This document shows, piece after piece, positions 1 to 20,472 of a stretch of 64,000 nucleotides of DNA. Both the position numbers and the translations under genes were made by a program. Positions within the stretch are counted from its first letter, which is position 1; every line of letters starts with the position of its first letter. The notes under the pieces are model-generated. The model did not search any database. It was not told the origin of the DNA and saw nothing but the letters and a program-made list of their open reading frames with translations. Where the stretch lies: contig OV121091.1 of assembly GCA_921293015.1 (NCBI GenBank), positions 26,830,839 through 26,894,838 of the forward strand. Reading direction: 5' to 3'. This DNA comes from Phorcus lineatus. Its lineage: Eukaryota; Mollusca; Gastropoda; Trochida; Trochidae.

Positions 1-2422
1 GTTTAGTTTTTATACAACCAATCGCATTTTGTGCACAACCGACTCTTAAATTACGATAAGTTATATATCCTAAGTGACTTTTTTCTCCTCCGACAGAGTT
101 AGCTCAATTCATACAATCATGACCTAATCCTTTCTCAGCATTTCTCAGGCTAGAAAGTTAAATGTGCAATCAATGGCGCCGTTTCAGAGAACAACTTTCG
201 AAAACCCTCAGTCATTTCCGTAAACTTTGGGAAGAAATATTTGAACTGTGCACATCGCGCTTTACTTGAGTTGACTTGAGCTGACAGAACGCCGTCACGT
301 AATAAAGCGACGGAGTCGTGACATAGTCCTCGAGGACAATAAGCAAGCCTTCTATACATTAATTGTTTTCATTGGTTGACATGTCGCAGATAGTTTTAAG
401 TTTTGCCACAAGAGGAATCTTCCGAAAGCCCGAAAAGTGATCGTATCCAAAAAGAGGTTAGGTCAGGACTTTATGAATTGAGCTTCCTCCTTGTGGACAG
501 AATGTTGTCAACTGTATCTTGAATTTTTCATTATTGGTTGTAGGTTTCGGTAAAGAATCCTGAGTGTTTTATTGCATTGATAGAAAGCTAAAGTTAGTGA
601 ATTAAAACAGGTCAAGTCTGTCTTTAAATAGCCAAATTCAACGAGAAAATAGTGCTCTGGTGGCTTTAAGCATTAGAAATAAATAATCTTTATCAACATT
701 CCTGCAATCAAAATTGCATACGTTATTTTGAAAATAATCTGTAAGAACAAAACACCATGTTGTTTATAATGTCAATTTTTAAATAAATTGTATACATTAT
801 TTACATATACCAGATACTACATTCATTTTAATAAGATGCCTTGTTCTCAAATATACAGTATTATACAGACTCTCATTAACACAAAAAATACCTCATTATC
901 TTTAATGAAAATTTACCTCATCCATTAGCCGTGTTGCTTTCAGCACACAGATTCAATATTTTCGTCATTCAAACTGATTTTTTTTCAATTTTGAGATTAT
1001 GCAAAACAAATTTGCAGTAATTGAGATTAGTGACTGCAAAAGCCATTATTGGTCTTAAGATCCACTTTTTGTCAAAATATACCAATTAGAAACTGCTTTT
1101 GCTTCAAAAACGTTTAACTGGTACTGCATATATGCAAGTATCATTAGTGATATGGTGAGTAATGATAAACATACTTATCTTCCATTAAACGGAATTTTCA
1201 AAACGTGCTTTGATAGTTTGGAGGGTAATTCCGGATTGTTTTTCTGTTACCAATGATAAACACTTGGATGAAAGCATTGCAGCACAAACCCTTTCTTTAC
1301 TTGTTCCCATGTTCTGTAAGCAACCTGAAGATATGAGGAGTTTCCACTTACATTCGGAACTCGTCTGACAATTGCAATACAAAAACGATGCAAAATGAAG
1401 GCAGCTCAGCGTTTTGTTCAACAAAAGAGAAGACGTTTTGGGGTATCCATTTGTGCTCGCTGGGATTGCATCAAATACTCACTTTCTTTCTTCAGTAATC
1501 AGTCGAAATAGATAAATGTCACCATCGATTCTAATCAAATAAACATTTTCGATTATGAAATTTGGCTGTTTTACAAGGTTGCGTCGATGACTATTGTTTT
1601 GATTTTTATACCTTCAGATCTTTTTACAACCTTTAACAAACACTTTAGATGGATAAGATCATTGTTAATCGAATGTCAATATTTTGTATGACGACATTCT
1701 TTGAAAGAAAAATGCGTTGCAATACTTTTTTCCACGTGTACAGCTGTATACCGAAAGTTTGTTCACATGCCTGCGTATCTTAGTGTAAATATCATGTAAT
1801 TTAGGATGTCATTGAGGCATCAAAGCATTGAGATAAAGAAACGAACAATGTTGAATTTTCAATACGGAAGTAACGTTAACTTAATATCACACCCACCAGT
1901 AAACCATTGCAGTTTTGGTAGGCCATTAAAGTGACCAAATCAAATCCATTTGAATTGCACAACAGCTTTAAACACAAGCTATTTTTGTTCCTATGTACTA
2001 AGTCAGTGTGATTGTGTTGTTTTTTTCTCACAGATTGGAACTCCAATGTTTTAATCCAAATTTTAGGATATCAGAATTTCGAAAATATGACCCCTTCTGT
2101 CAAAATTCAAATTATTGCTTGAGAGACAAGACGACTCCAAAATGAATTATGGAATGGCTATTTTACGCATGGACAATAAATGATTCAATGTCAGTTTTGC
2201 TGTACTTATTTTATTGACATCCAAACAAAACCAAAATTACATGACATTTGCACTACGATACAGTGGTATGTGAACAAACGTTTGATATGCAGCTGTATAT
2301 ATATTCAAATGATTAGTTTTAAAACGGTTTGTGGTAATTCATAATGTCCTATGATCTTTATAGACCGATGTGATTTACGCTTTAAAATGCGACAGTTTCT
2401 TGATATTTCACTTCTATTGCAG
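1..2422. other. No gene recognised; probably intron of the MFSD6-like gene
   Basis: AT-rich sequence with only short chance reading frames on both strands and no recognisable protein motif. The first exon seen at its right edge starts in the middle of a codon and in the middle of a conserved protein, so this stretch is most simply an intron of that gene; earlier coding exons must lie left of the window. Confidence 0.5.
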
Positions 2423-9519
<7,097 letters not shown>

Positions 9520-12500
9520 TTCACTCGCGGCTTGTGTTTGGGATTACAGCCAGTGGTCAGTATGTCGTTGAAAGGGTTCCTTTCAAGAGTTATTTTCTCA
9601 AAGCAATCTTATTGTTAACCTTAACTCAAAAATTTATTTACGATCGCTATGGTGTATTGTTTAAGCAGGCAAAGGCAATTTAACCCTTGTTAACTGACTC
9701 TGTAGCTCCACAAATACATTGTTATTTGTTATTATTTTAATTGATTACAATATTAGTAATATTCAAAAGTCTAGAAAACTTGTATTTGAAATGAAAAAAT
9801 ATCAAATGTTTTATTGTAAAAATGCCTAAAATAAAATAATTTGACGATATACTGTTTAAAACCAGCTCTTTTAAATCGAAAAGTTACATATCATTCCTAG
9901 TTCAGTTTTGGACAATTTGAGCTTAAAAAATGTGAGAAGATGAGAAACAAATATCGTAATATTTAATTTAACAAAAGTCTTATTCTTTAGGTATTTTCCT
10001 TTTCAGGGGCTTAACATTAGCCTATCTTGTAATGCCTGGAACCTGTCTTTGTCAGAGAAAAGAGATTGTGCCCCTCCCGGCTGGTCCATGTGGATTGTGC
10101 TACTACAGATGCGCTACGATGAATGGAAGAATCTGACTCGGCTTTTAGAATATGGTAGATAGTGTTTATTCTGAAATTCATTCAACGTGGATGTTAAGAA
10201 CTGTAGCGATGAATAACACTCGGGTTTCAAGTCGATTGGTATCCCTACAGCAAACTCAAATAATTTATAAATCATCAATGATTTTATTTGATATACTGCA
10301 TGTAGATGATAAGTGAATGAGTGAAAAAAAGACCGATTCCAATATTGGTGAAGAATTAAATAGGGATTTTTGCAGTCAGTAATCTTTTTTAATTAAACAT
10401 GAAGAAATGTTTCGACAGACTCTTAAATTCGAACGAACACTTCAAAACAGTGAACATTTCAAATAAGACGTTTATGTTTTGTTAATAAAGGCTTACGTTT
10501 TACTATTTCACTTTGATTATAGAAAGTAAAACTTGTAAACGTCGATAAAAACTTAAAAACATCTTTAGGTTAATCTGTCATTGCAATGCGAAACATCACA
10601 GTCATCCTAATACAAACTTAACCAGACATAACTTGTGTTATGGTGTGAATATAGCATAGCTGGCTACTGAAGTTTACTAGTTTAATAAGGTGATATATTG
10701 CCCAAAACATGTCATAAACGATCAGATATTTGTCATCAGTTCCCATAGCTAAATTAGACAAACCATATCCCCTGTCATGTACATAGTTGACTTTAAGTAT
10801 AAGGTCTTATTAAGATTTTACTTTGTTGCATGGAAAGGTTGAGTATTTTATCCGAACATCAATATTCATGTCTTGTTATTCAGAAGAAATCCATAAACAC
10901 CATTGAAGGGAGGTAACTCTTACAATCATAGTGCGCCATCGTACAGGCGACTTCGTTCATTGGTTGTTTTTTTGTGTGCGAAATTATGATAGAAATATGG
11001 TAACTTGGTGTTTTGAATGGCTTTTATAGAAAGTGTCAACGAAGTCAGGAAATGTCTATGCATTGTTCGCAGGCGGAAAGGAAATACAGCTGTTTTAGAG
11101 ATCAAGCTATGTTGTTAGTGTATATGTTGATTCTCCTACTTTATTGTAGGAGAATTGCATTGAAACGATAAATTCCCAAAAATTGTATTCCACACTAAAG
11201 AATAACTTAATTAACTTCCAAAACGAACATGATGTTTAAATTCATTTTTGTTCGGTTTCGTGATTATTTTCTGTTAATTTCCCGATCTTTACAGATGTTG
11301 AAAATAAATTAGTCTTGCCTTTTATAAACATCAACCCATTTCGAATGTTTATGACATGTAGTAAAATGGATAATGATAGTTGTTTTTCTTATTGAAGTGT
11401 GTGTGAATGAATTGAAATCTTTCCTGTAAACAATTGACAAACTGTTCTTATTTTAATTATGATAGCAAATTCTTTTTGACCAAAGAGTATTCGTAGGAGT
11501 ATAACAGATAACAGGATAATGACAGAAGTAATGATATTTCAATGTAATGAAGCCATTATAGTAACAAAATATATTCAATTCAGATGTGAGAACGTTAAAC
11601 ATGCCTGTCTTTAGCACCAAGGTTTGTGCTATTTCTGTTGTATTTGTTTGAATCTCTTCAGCAATATGCGCATATAACGCGCAACGATAGTGTAAGTAGC
11701 AATAGAAATACATGTTTATTTGTCTGCATGAACTGTAGTGTGCTTTGGCCTCGCTTGGTGTAACGTTCCTTCCTACTTAAAATGCTTCTGGTCGTTGTGA
11801 AGATTAAACAAAATATGTAACAGGATTATCAAGAACTACAAATGCTTCACAGTATATCGTTATGACATTTATATATATTCGTTGAATCGTGCCAAGTTTA
11901 CGGCAATCTATGTTTTAATTATCCTTTCAACGATACAAGTCACAGTGTCATATCAAACATGAATTTTGCTTCTTTTATCCAAAATACAATTCTTACCTAT
12001 TCAAACATATTTTCAGTTAAACACATTAGAATTTTTATATTACTTCACATTTTCCAATAGATACAATATATAGCTATGAAATATATAGGTCATTAAGTGT
12101 CAATTCTATTCTAGTTATCAGATAACACTAGTGTGTCCCCTTATTGGGCGATCTCCAAATGTTACACAATTTACCGTATAGGTGACCAGAACAAATACTG
12201 TATATCAGCCTCTCTTACGTCACACAAATAATATTCTACTTTACAAAGTCAAGTAGATCAAGTTCGCGAACATTTCGAGAACGTTTCACTAACGCTGTAC
12301 TTACTTTTGCCCAATTGCTTATATTTATGTAGATACTATCAGGATTTCATTCTATCCTCATTATTCTCATCTTGAAAATCAGGCTACTAAATTTCGCAAG
12401 CTTTGATTTGAAATAGTCCCCTGTAGTTTTCCCCCTGAAATCCTCCTGTCAGTGGATACAGAGAAGACTGGAAAGTCCTATAACAGGTAACAGCACACCA

Positions 12501-13722
12501 ATCGAAAAACGCGTCCGTTGTTCCAATTCACCACTTAAGGGAGGTAATCTGTTATGGGCTAAATTCAGTTTATCCGACTCTGTGCCGAGCATGCCTTTCA
12601 AAACCTAGGAAATCGCTGCTGCCACCAACTGTAACTTTTTCTGATAGCTAATGTACTCTTTGTACATCAAAACATGTGCTTTAGATGCATAACTGTTTGA
12701 ATAAACTGAATATTATAGATAAAGTTTAAGAACAATGAAATGATAATTCAACTGTGGTATGAAGATTTACACGTTGTTGGTGGAGAATACCCGAGTGTTT
12801 TCAACAAGGATTGAAATGCAGTTTGTATACGAGAAGAAAAATCACGAAAAATTTATTCATTTTTCAAAGTGATCTTTAGTGACAAGTACATGTTTACTTT
12901 TATTTGTTGATTGAATTGCTCACTTTTATTCGTGAACTTGCATAAAACAACAGTCATCAACAATACCCACGTGCACATCAGATTTTAAATATTATGAAAA
13001 CTACAATATAATATAACATATTGTCGACATATGTATGGTATATTTCTTATATAACAATAACTGGAAGAGGTTAAATTATATTGTTGATTTAATGACTAAG
13101 TCATTATTGTTGTTGTTAATCCAAGGCGTCGCTTGTGTATTGGAGACACACACTTTACTCTGACCCTTAACCACACATAGAGCAAATCGAAGGATATGAA
13201 GGGAAACGACATAAAGGGGACTATTTTATAGCGAAACATGCGAGATTAAGTATCCTTGTAGTTGCAGGGTATATTCTAAAAGTATGCATTTCTTATTAAT
13301 AAACTATTCTCTGCATGTTTATTGTCCAATGTACGTATAATACATATCACTTGCAGTGTTGCGAGGAACAGGTGTATATAGACTAGAGGGCGTGAACTGT
13401 CCTAATAGGTATTTAAAATTATGAATCGTTAAAATAGATATTGAACACTTTCCATCCACATGTTGTTTGTACTGTATTTCGCATATTTTCTTTACACTTT
13501 TCTAATCTCCTGCAGTAGACCGAAATTTTGAGGTTTGAGAGGCTAATGCTAGTTTACCTCCGTGCAACGACTATAGGCGTCAACACCACTTCTCTCTCCT
13601 GTTTGTGAAGTATGTTCTTGCATATTATCTAGACCACGTATAACATATGTGTTGTGTGTTCCAACTCGCTCACAGTTCACACTATGATACATTGGGATAT
13701 CATGTATAGACATATGATGTGA
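9520..13722. other. 3' flank of the MFSD6-like gene, no further gene seen
   Basis: AT-rich sequence after the TAG stop. An AATAAA at 9830-9835 is the first good polyadenylation signal and would give a 3' UTR of about 330 bases; another is at 14097-14102. A polypyrimidine tract with AG at 10005-10006 could be the acceptor of an alternative end exon (separate entry). The rest shows no coding or RNA gene signal. Confidence 0.45.
10007..10162 (+). other. Possible alternative last exon of the MFSD6-like gene
   Basis: A strong acceptor (TTTTCCTTTTCAG) is followed by 51 open codons in phase 0, ending TAG at 10160-10162. Phase 0 is what the donor at 8421 needs, so this exon could replace 9406-9519 and give a different C terminus, with stretches such as APPGWSMWIVLLQMRYDEW. 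It could equally be a 3' UTR exon or chance. Confidence 0.2.
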
Positions 13723-13937
13723 TGCGTTCATGATTACATAGATTATTACTGTGGTGCGTTTATGAACCAAATAGGCTATTATTGGGGTGCGTTCATGAAT
13801 TACATAGATTATTATTATTGTATACGTTTATGGATCACATAGATTTTAATCATGATCCGTTAATGAACTACTTAGCTATTTTTATTGCGATGCATTTAAT
13901 GGTATTAATGTTTTGATACCGAATGCATCACATAGAT
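13723..13937. repeat. Degenerate minisatellite, unit about 34 bp
   Basis: About five imperfect tandem copies starting at 13723, 13755, 13788, 13823 and 13856, each like TGCGTTCATGAATTACATAG followed by a (T/A)-rich half. A partial copy continues to about 13937. Units differ by substitutions and small indels, so the array is old. Confidence 0.65.
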
Positions 13938-16140
13938 TTATATTGTAAAATGTATATTTCATAGATGACGTTATCATATTGGTACCTATGTCATGACGTC
14001 ATGTGCTGTTTCTTTCTAAAAATGTGATATCATTGTTATTATCAGTGCTTCAGAGAAGTGTTAAATTTAGAGAAAAGGGTATGTATAGATTGTCGAAATA
14101 AAATGATTGATTTGCAATGAAATGATGGAGTTTGATTTTACTTTTTTAAGCTTACCGAATCTTACTCTTACATCTTCACACATTTTTAGACCTTATCATC
14201 ATCTTTGTCAAATTCTCAATCGTATGTATTGTGTATTGAACAGGTAGAAAATAACACGCCCGTGAGAAGTTCAGTTTAGCAATATTCATACAACTTATAA
14301 ACTTCAAGGTGACTGTGTACAGTACTTTGAATATATACATGTAATTGAAGCTCTCATGGCGCTATCCTCCCAAACACCCCGTTACACCATCAAATGATAT
14401 GTATGTTCCAATCTCTTATTAACTTTTCCCTCCCTGAACTGATTACAATCCGATACAAGAATAATTCTATAACTAATTGGATTGAAAATAAAAATCAAAT
14501 TCAAATGGGAAATTATTTATCTATCACAGCGCTTAACTTAAAAAAAGACTTCTAACGGCTGATGAAATATAGATTATACCGATTAACAATAATTTCATAT
14601 AATCTCGTTAATAATTCAGGAAGTTATGAGTAGTGCTTCCATAGATACTAATACAGAAATAAATCCTATATCAAATATAATTATCTATCTATTTAACTAA
14701 TTTAATATTAATTAACATTTAAAACCCTTGTAAATATAATCTGAACTGATAAGGATGTGACAATCTATATTCGTCAAATGCAGAGCACGATTTAGTTATG
14801 AGGGTAATTAAAACATACACGATGTTCATCGCAGCGTGGTACAAATTAGATCCAAACATCATATTTATCCAATAAAATCATCAAACATTACAAGTTATGA
14901 TTATTTAAGTTTCAGTTAAAGAGCCAGAGGTTTATTTTTGTCGTCTTGGCCAAAGGGATTCTAATTTGATCACAGCAATTGAGGACTGAGGTTTGACTCT
15001 ATCCATTCATCAACTACTTAATGAATCAATCACTCCTCATCGAAGCTGATTTATCTCTTGACATGTCTTCCTGCTGTCGATGGGGCTCGGGGGGACAGGG
15101 TCATACTCCCGTCGTTCTCGCATCGTTGACCAGACAGGCAAACAGCCCGTGGGACGCAGCCATCAACCGAAACTAAGTGAACAATTTAATGAACGAAATC
15201 TTGAAATGATAACATTAAGATTTTGGATTTTGGATTTAATTTTTTTTAGATAGATATGAGTATGTAATAGATTAAATCAAATGGTATTACGTATACAGAA
15301 ACTGATAGGTAAAATTGATCCCCTGATTAATGCAATTAATGTTCATGGTATGGATTTCAAATCTGAAAACAAAGATGTTTCAAATATATATTATTTGATA
15401 TTAATTTCTTTGAAGAAATTAGGAAGTTGTTTGCGGAATATATGAGCCATTACGACGAAAGACATTTTAGATTTAAGTCTTGTTATTTCGTTACTTCTAA
15501 ACTAAAATAATATTTGGCAAGAACTATTAACTATGTACTTAAATGAAAATTGAAAATAAAAAAGATTCTGATCTGGTTTTTGGATACTAAGTAATTCCCC
15601 ATTGTTACTTACCCATATATTACTCTCTGCAAAAAATATATACTTACACTTGCACTTTAAAAAAATTATTCCAAAATCACATAATTTTCAAATTGAATAC
15701 AATTGAAAGATATTTTCATTGTGGAAAAATTCATAGCCAGAAGAAACAATAATTTTTAGAGGTTTTCAAACAAATGCTTACCCTTTTACAAATCTTCAAT
15801 GACTGAAGTTAACTTAAAAATGACGAATTGTTTGGCCAAAATTGTACTTAACCCAAAACTTAATATTAATGTATCATTGGACCCTGTGTGTTCATGTACA
15901 TGTGCATTAAATGCTGCCTGTAAATAATTATGGAAACAAATAAAAAAATTGAAAAACTATGTACTTAGAAATAGAAAGAGTCTAAAATAATATATATATA
16001 TATCATGTGTTTACTCATTAGCTTACTGGGATTACTAGAAACTGACTGAGAAATATTTGGTAAGTTACAGGCGTCAAATATTATATTTATTTATATGTGC
16101 CCTTTTCCAACTTGTTAAATCATAAAGGTTTTAACCCTAT
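13938..16140. other. AT-rich stretch with no recognisable feature
   Basis: No long open frame and no repeat family recognised. There is a short (TA)n tract near 15990-16003 and an AATAAA at 14097-14102. Confidence 0.5.
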
Positions 16141-16215
16141 ATGTATGGATGAATCAATTGATGAATGGATGGATGAATGAATGGATGAATGAATGGATGA
16201 ATGAATGAATGAAAA
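16141..16215. repeat. (GGAT/GAAT)n tetranucleotide microsatellite
   Basis: About 75 bp of interspersed ATGGATGA and ATGAATGA units, grading from GGAT-type to GAAT-type repeats. Confidence 0.85.
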
Positions 16216-17763
16216 TGATATCCAGATAACAACCTGCTCAATGATGCTTTTCAAGGAGAATAGACCCAAACATTACTAGTGACAATCGATGGATGAGAGA
16301 AGACTAACATGATTAAAAGATTTCCAAACTTGTTATTAGTGCCAAAGCTATTTCGGAATAAGAGAGTCTTGGAATGTATCCATTATTTGTGCTTGCTAAT
16401 TTTCAACTGGAAGTTCTAACTACAACACTGGGGCTGCATCATTTCAGGTCATATATATCAATATATTGAATTAGCGAAATTAAAAAAAAGTTTTTGGAAA
16501 TTGCAAATTATCTATATTTTGATGTACCTCTCGACGTACCTCAAGACATCATTGTCTTTTAGCGTTCGTTAAAGGTTATTATAAAATTAGATACGATTAA
16601 CGTTTTTGATAATTTATTTTTCTTCTAATATGTTTTCATCGTATCTATTTTTGATAAAATTGCGGATGGAAGAAAAACCTTAAGTTCACTATTAGTTGTG
16701 TACTAGTAGATAAAGTGAGCAGTGTCACGTTTTCGAAAGATTTTTTTCTCCAAATTATCCCCAACATTAGTATTACCAAATATATTATCTTTAGATGGTA
16801 AAAAACATTTCTTTAGTCAACCCGATCATACGTAGTCGTAGAGGAAAAGGCCTATGGCGTCCATTTTTGTGGAAACACCTTTTAATTCAACCATTTGAGG
16901 TTGGAAATGGACTCGCATAGCCTAACCGATGATGGTACGTTTGATAAAGAACATTGACTTGCAATTGGAAACATTTGTTTTCGTCTTCGTGAGATGCCTT
17001 TATTTGTGTAAGAATCGTGTTCCTGCCCCTTTAAAACGCCCCGGGGTTCTGATATCAATGATAGCCTTACTGATCCTCTGATAACGAGGACATGATCTGG
17101 GAATAAGAAATTAATCTAGCACTTTTTTGTCGATGCAGTCAACACCAAGCTATTAAACGGTAGACCAGTAAGAAGTTTGCAGATAAAACTGAAGTAAGAA
17201 TCAAGTAAAATCTCTTAAACATTTCAGGAAAGTGCTAAATAACAGAAGATATTATGCTTAAAAGATAAAAACGCCAAAAGAAACGAAGACGTAATTTTGG
17301 GATCATGATATAATCAATTAACATTGTGTTGGGAAATATCCTGATACGGCCAAAATACCATAAATGTTCCATTATACAATCAGCGAGATTATTGTGAATA
17401 CCCGGGTTTAAGTTAGAGTACATATCAGCTGTGACTTTCTCTACTAGTATGACACTTGAGTGTGGAGTGACCCCGACAGTTATGGCGCGGCAACACATTT
17501 GTCATCATTTGACCCCGATTTAGAATCTGGTGAATGTGAATACTATCTCCCAGTTTGTGGTAAATTTACAAAGGTTGAGACTATGAACGCCAGCTGTAGG
17601 TAACAATTTTGGAACCCTCACACAATAGTGGAACACACATGTCGAGTCTAAAAAGGAATTAAAATACGTTTCTTTCCCGTGATCTTTGCTGAAATATATG
17701 CTTCTTTCTGTAGGAGCAGTGGATGTAATGGATTATATCTTGTGAAGTTGTGCATATCAATTT
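16216..17763. other. No recognisable feature
   Basis: AT-rich sequence. The only open frame above 80 codons (minus strand, 17235-17498) has no motif, no splice context and no repeat match that could be recognised. Confidence 0.45.
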
Positions 17764-17918
17764 GAACTCTCTCTCTGCCTGTCTGTCTGTCTGTCTCTGT
17801 CTCTGTCTCTCTCACTCTGTCTATTTCTATCACCCCGTTTGTCTCCGTGTGTCTGTGTCTCCCTGTTCCTGTCTCTCTGTCTCTCTCTCTCGCTCTCTGT
17901 CACCCTCTCTCTCTCAAT
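17764..17918. repeat. Pyrimidine-rich (TCTG)n/(TC)n tract
   Basis: About 155 bp made of TCTG, TCTC and related units. It opens long low-complexity frames on both strands (Cys/Leu/Ser on plus, Arg/Glu/Asp on minus) that are artefacts of the repeat. Confidence 0.9.
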
Positions 17919-18666
17919 TGTTTCAAAAGCATGCAGTCTAAAAGGCATGCAGACTGTATGCATAGACAGTCTCAATTAAATATCGTTCACTCCCATCGAT
18001 CTTGTTATCAAAGGAAGCAATATCTCTGAGTTTGGATACTGTTCTTAGGCACAAGTTCGATACTAATACTCGTACGATTGTCAGCACATCTCCATCCCCA
18101 AACAATTACGACAATGAGAATGCTTCATCAAATATTTGACACTTTATTTTATTCGTAATAGATTACTTATTTGATTTATGTAAATAAAACCCCCATAAAA
18201 ATTGCTTAGATGTTTAAAAAACCCACCGATGTTCTCCTTAAAGATGTATAACGTAAACAAAAACATATAACGTAAACAAAAACAATTTACAGACTGTTAT
18301 TTTCAATAACCATAAAAAAAATTTGAATATTTCTTTAAACAACATCAATTAGTATCTATTAAGTGAAACATACGCTAACGAAGACAGGGTTATCTTGGAA
18401 TGGAGCGCCCATTAATAAGTAGCCAAAAACAAGTTTCTCATACAAATTCAAAATTAAAGGGAAAACAAATCGAAAACATTTGACTGGGTTACCCTTTTAA
18501 AGCACCATATCTTGAACTGCAGAGAAACTGTCAGACATAAAGCTTGACTTCCCTCTACTTGACAGTTGCTAGCTAGCATGTTGGTGAGATATTCAGTACA
18601 AGGTCCTTTCCTGTGATAATTTGATTGTATCTTCAAAATTAGGTTTTTGAGAGAAAGGATTCACAC

Positions 18667-18813
18667 CTGGGTGACAAGCTCCATATCTGTCAGTAGATCC
18701 CTGATGTATATATCCCAGCACAGTGACAGCGATGTGAGGAGTTCATTGATGGCTTCATGTCCGTGCTGCCAGATGGCGCGATAACTCGATGGAGGAACAG
18801 CATGGACATCCAT
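18667..18813 (-). CDS. Possible single coding exon, unidentified
   Basis: A 49-codon frame from an ATG at 18813-18811 to a donor-like CAG|GTGTGA at 18667/18666. The encoded segment (starting MDVHAVPPSSYRAIWQHG and later LLTSLSLCWDIYIRDLL) has balanced amino-acid use, and the block is clearly less AT-rich than its surroundings. No acceptor with a good pyrimidine tract is visible upstream, and the frame meets a stop 30-odd bases before the ATG. No partner exon was found. It may be a fragment of a host gene or of a mobile element. Confidence 0.25.
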
Positions 18814-20458
18814 CAAACCTTTCAATCGGACGTTTCCATGGTCATATATGAATTATTTTCTTCTTCTGAGATTGTCATGGTATCAGTTTCATAAAATTCG
18901 CCATTTATCCAGCCTCAAGTAGATGCATATCTGTAAACGTGTTTAGAAAAGACACGAAGACATGAAAATAAGAAAAGAAACTCCACATACCTTATCAGGT
19001 AGGTGATCAACGCCGTTCAGGTGTGAGGAAGACGCATAATTGTTCACTCTGTCACATATTTGCGGTGAAAGCAAGATTTCTTTTTAAGATTAATAACTTT
19101 GTGGCTATTAACGATAATTAAAAACTGTATAACTGTTTTCATCACACACCTGCTTCTTAATATAAAATGAAGTTTTATCAAACTTAAACGTAATGATAAA
19201 ATGTTATTGGACGTGAGTTTTGCCAAGACACTACCTTACCGTTTATAACGTTAAAATCTTTAAATAACCTTTATGAACACAAGGAGAACCCCTAGTTATG
19301 TGAGTTTTCACCTTCATACCCCATAAAGAAAATGATATATTGCTTTCGATTTTGACAATAAATTGAAATAATAATCAAAAATGAAAAGTGACTTTTGCGT
19401 TTCTTATTTTACAGAGTGGAGTTAAAGAAACGATGGCGATTCTGCTAAAAGGGTAGTCAGATATTTACTATTTCCTAAGTGCGGCTAAATAATATTTTGT
19501 CAATTACAAGATTTAAACTACAGTGTCAACTACATCGTCGAGAAGTCTAGTGACAAGATCCCTTCCTCCACCTCCTTTGAAAAAGTCTAAACAAAATTTA
19601 TGAGAAAACCTTAATTTACTGAAGACTCATCACACATTCAAGGCGGAATATCCTATTCACATGGATCCAGGAAATACAACAACCAATAGTCTTTCTAGTA
19701 GGATCCTTCTTTGGTCATACAGCAGTTGGAATTTATTTTAATTGAACGATATTTTCTCAAAGTGGTATGATTTCAATCACATTTGTTCTTATACATTCGC
19801 TATCGTCCATGTGTTAAATAAATAGTTATGCTAGTACCTTTTCTGTCAAATAATCGAAATTCATTTTTTGTTTAACATATTTCGCAAGGGAACATCACCT
19901 TAAATTTAACATCTCCTATTTTTGGAGTAGGACAATGAAATTTACTTATTGTTAGTTATTTTACAAAGACGGTGTTCTAAAAGTTTAGCATTGTAACAAT
20001 ACCAATGTCTGGAAACAAGTGAAATTGTTTTAAGGGTAGTCACACTGCCAAGCTAATATATATATATACGAGGAACTTCAAACTTCATAGAATAAAGTTG
20101 TCATTCTAAAAAGTTCAGCTTCAGTTTCAATGTTGTTTCGACCAAATAGTGTAATGGTGTTTTCATGCCACGTTCATATTTGAGAGGGCCTAAGGACAAA
20201 TGCAAAACTTATTTTTCTTATATATTCATATTATATGTTATGACATCTAAATGCAAACGTGTTTAAAATAATCTTTTATTACGATATAGTAATACAAATT
20301 AAGATTGTATTTCTAGTATTATTTTTCAGTATTAATGGAACCCACTCAGTCTTGGCTGCATATGCATGCGTCATTACTGTTCCGATTCAAATGACCTCTC
20401 TGGACAATAGACTTAGGCAATATCAATACAGTTACTCTGAGTGTATTCTTTATATGAC
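18814..20458. other. No recognisable feature
   Basis: AT-rich spacer between the weak exon candidate and the first secreted-protein gene. Only short frames and short A- or T-runs were seen. Confidence 0.45.
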
Positions 20459-20472
20459 TTTATTCATTTATT
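20459..20472 (-). terminator. Polyadenylation signals of paralog A, one overlapping the stop codon
   Basis: On the minus strand AATAAA occurs at 20472-20467, overlapping the TAA stop (20470-20468), and again at 20464-20459. The 3' UTR must be very short if the first is used. Confidence 0.55.

Noticed and set aside
17757..17975. Charged Arg/Glu/Asp-rich and Cys/Leu/Ser-rich frames
   Set aside because: Both come from the (TCTG)n/(TC)n microsatellite and have no other content.
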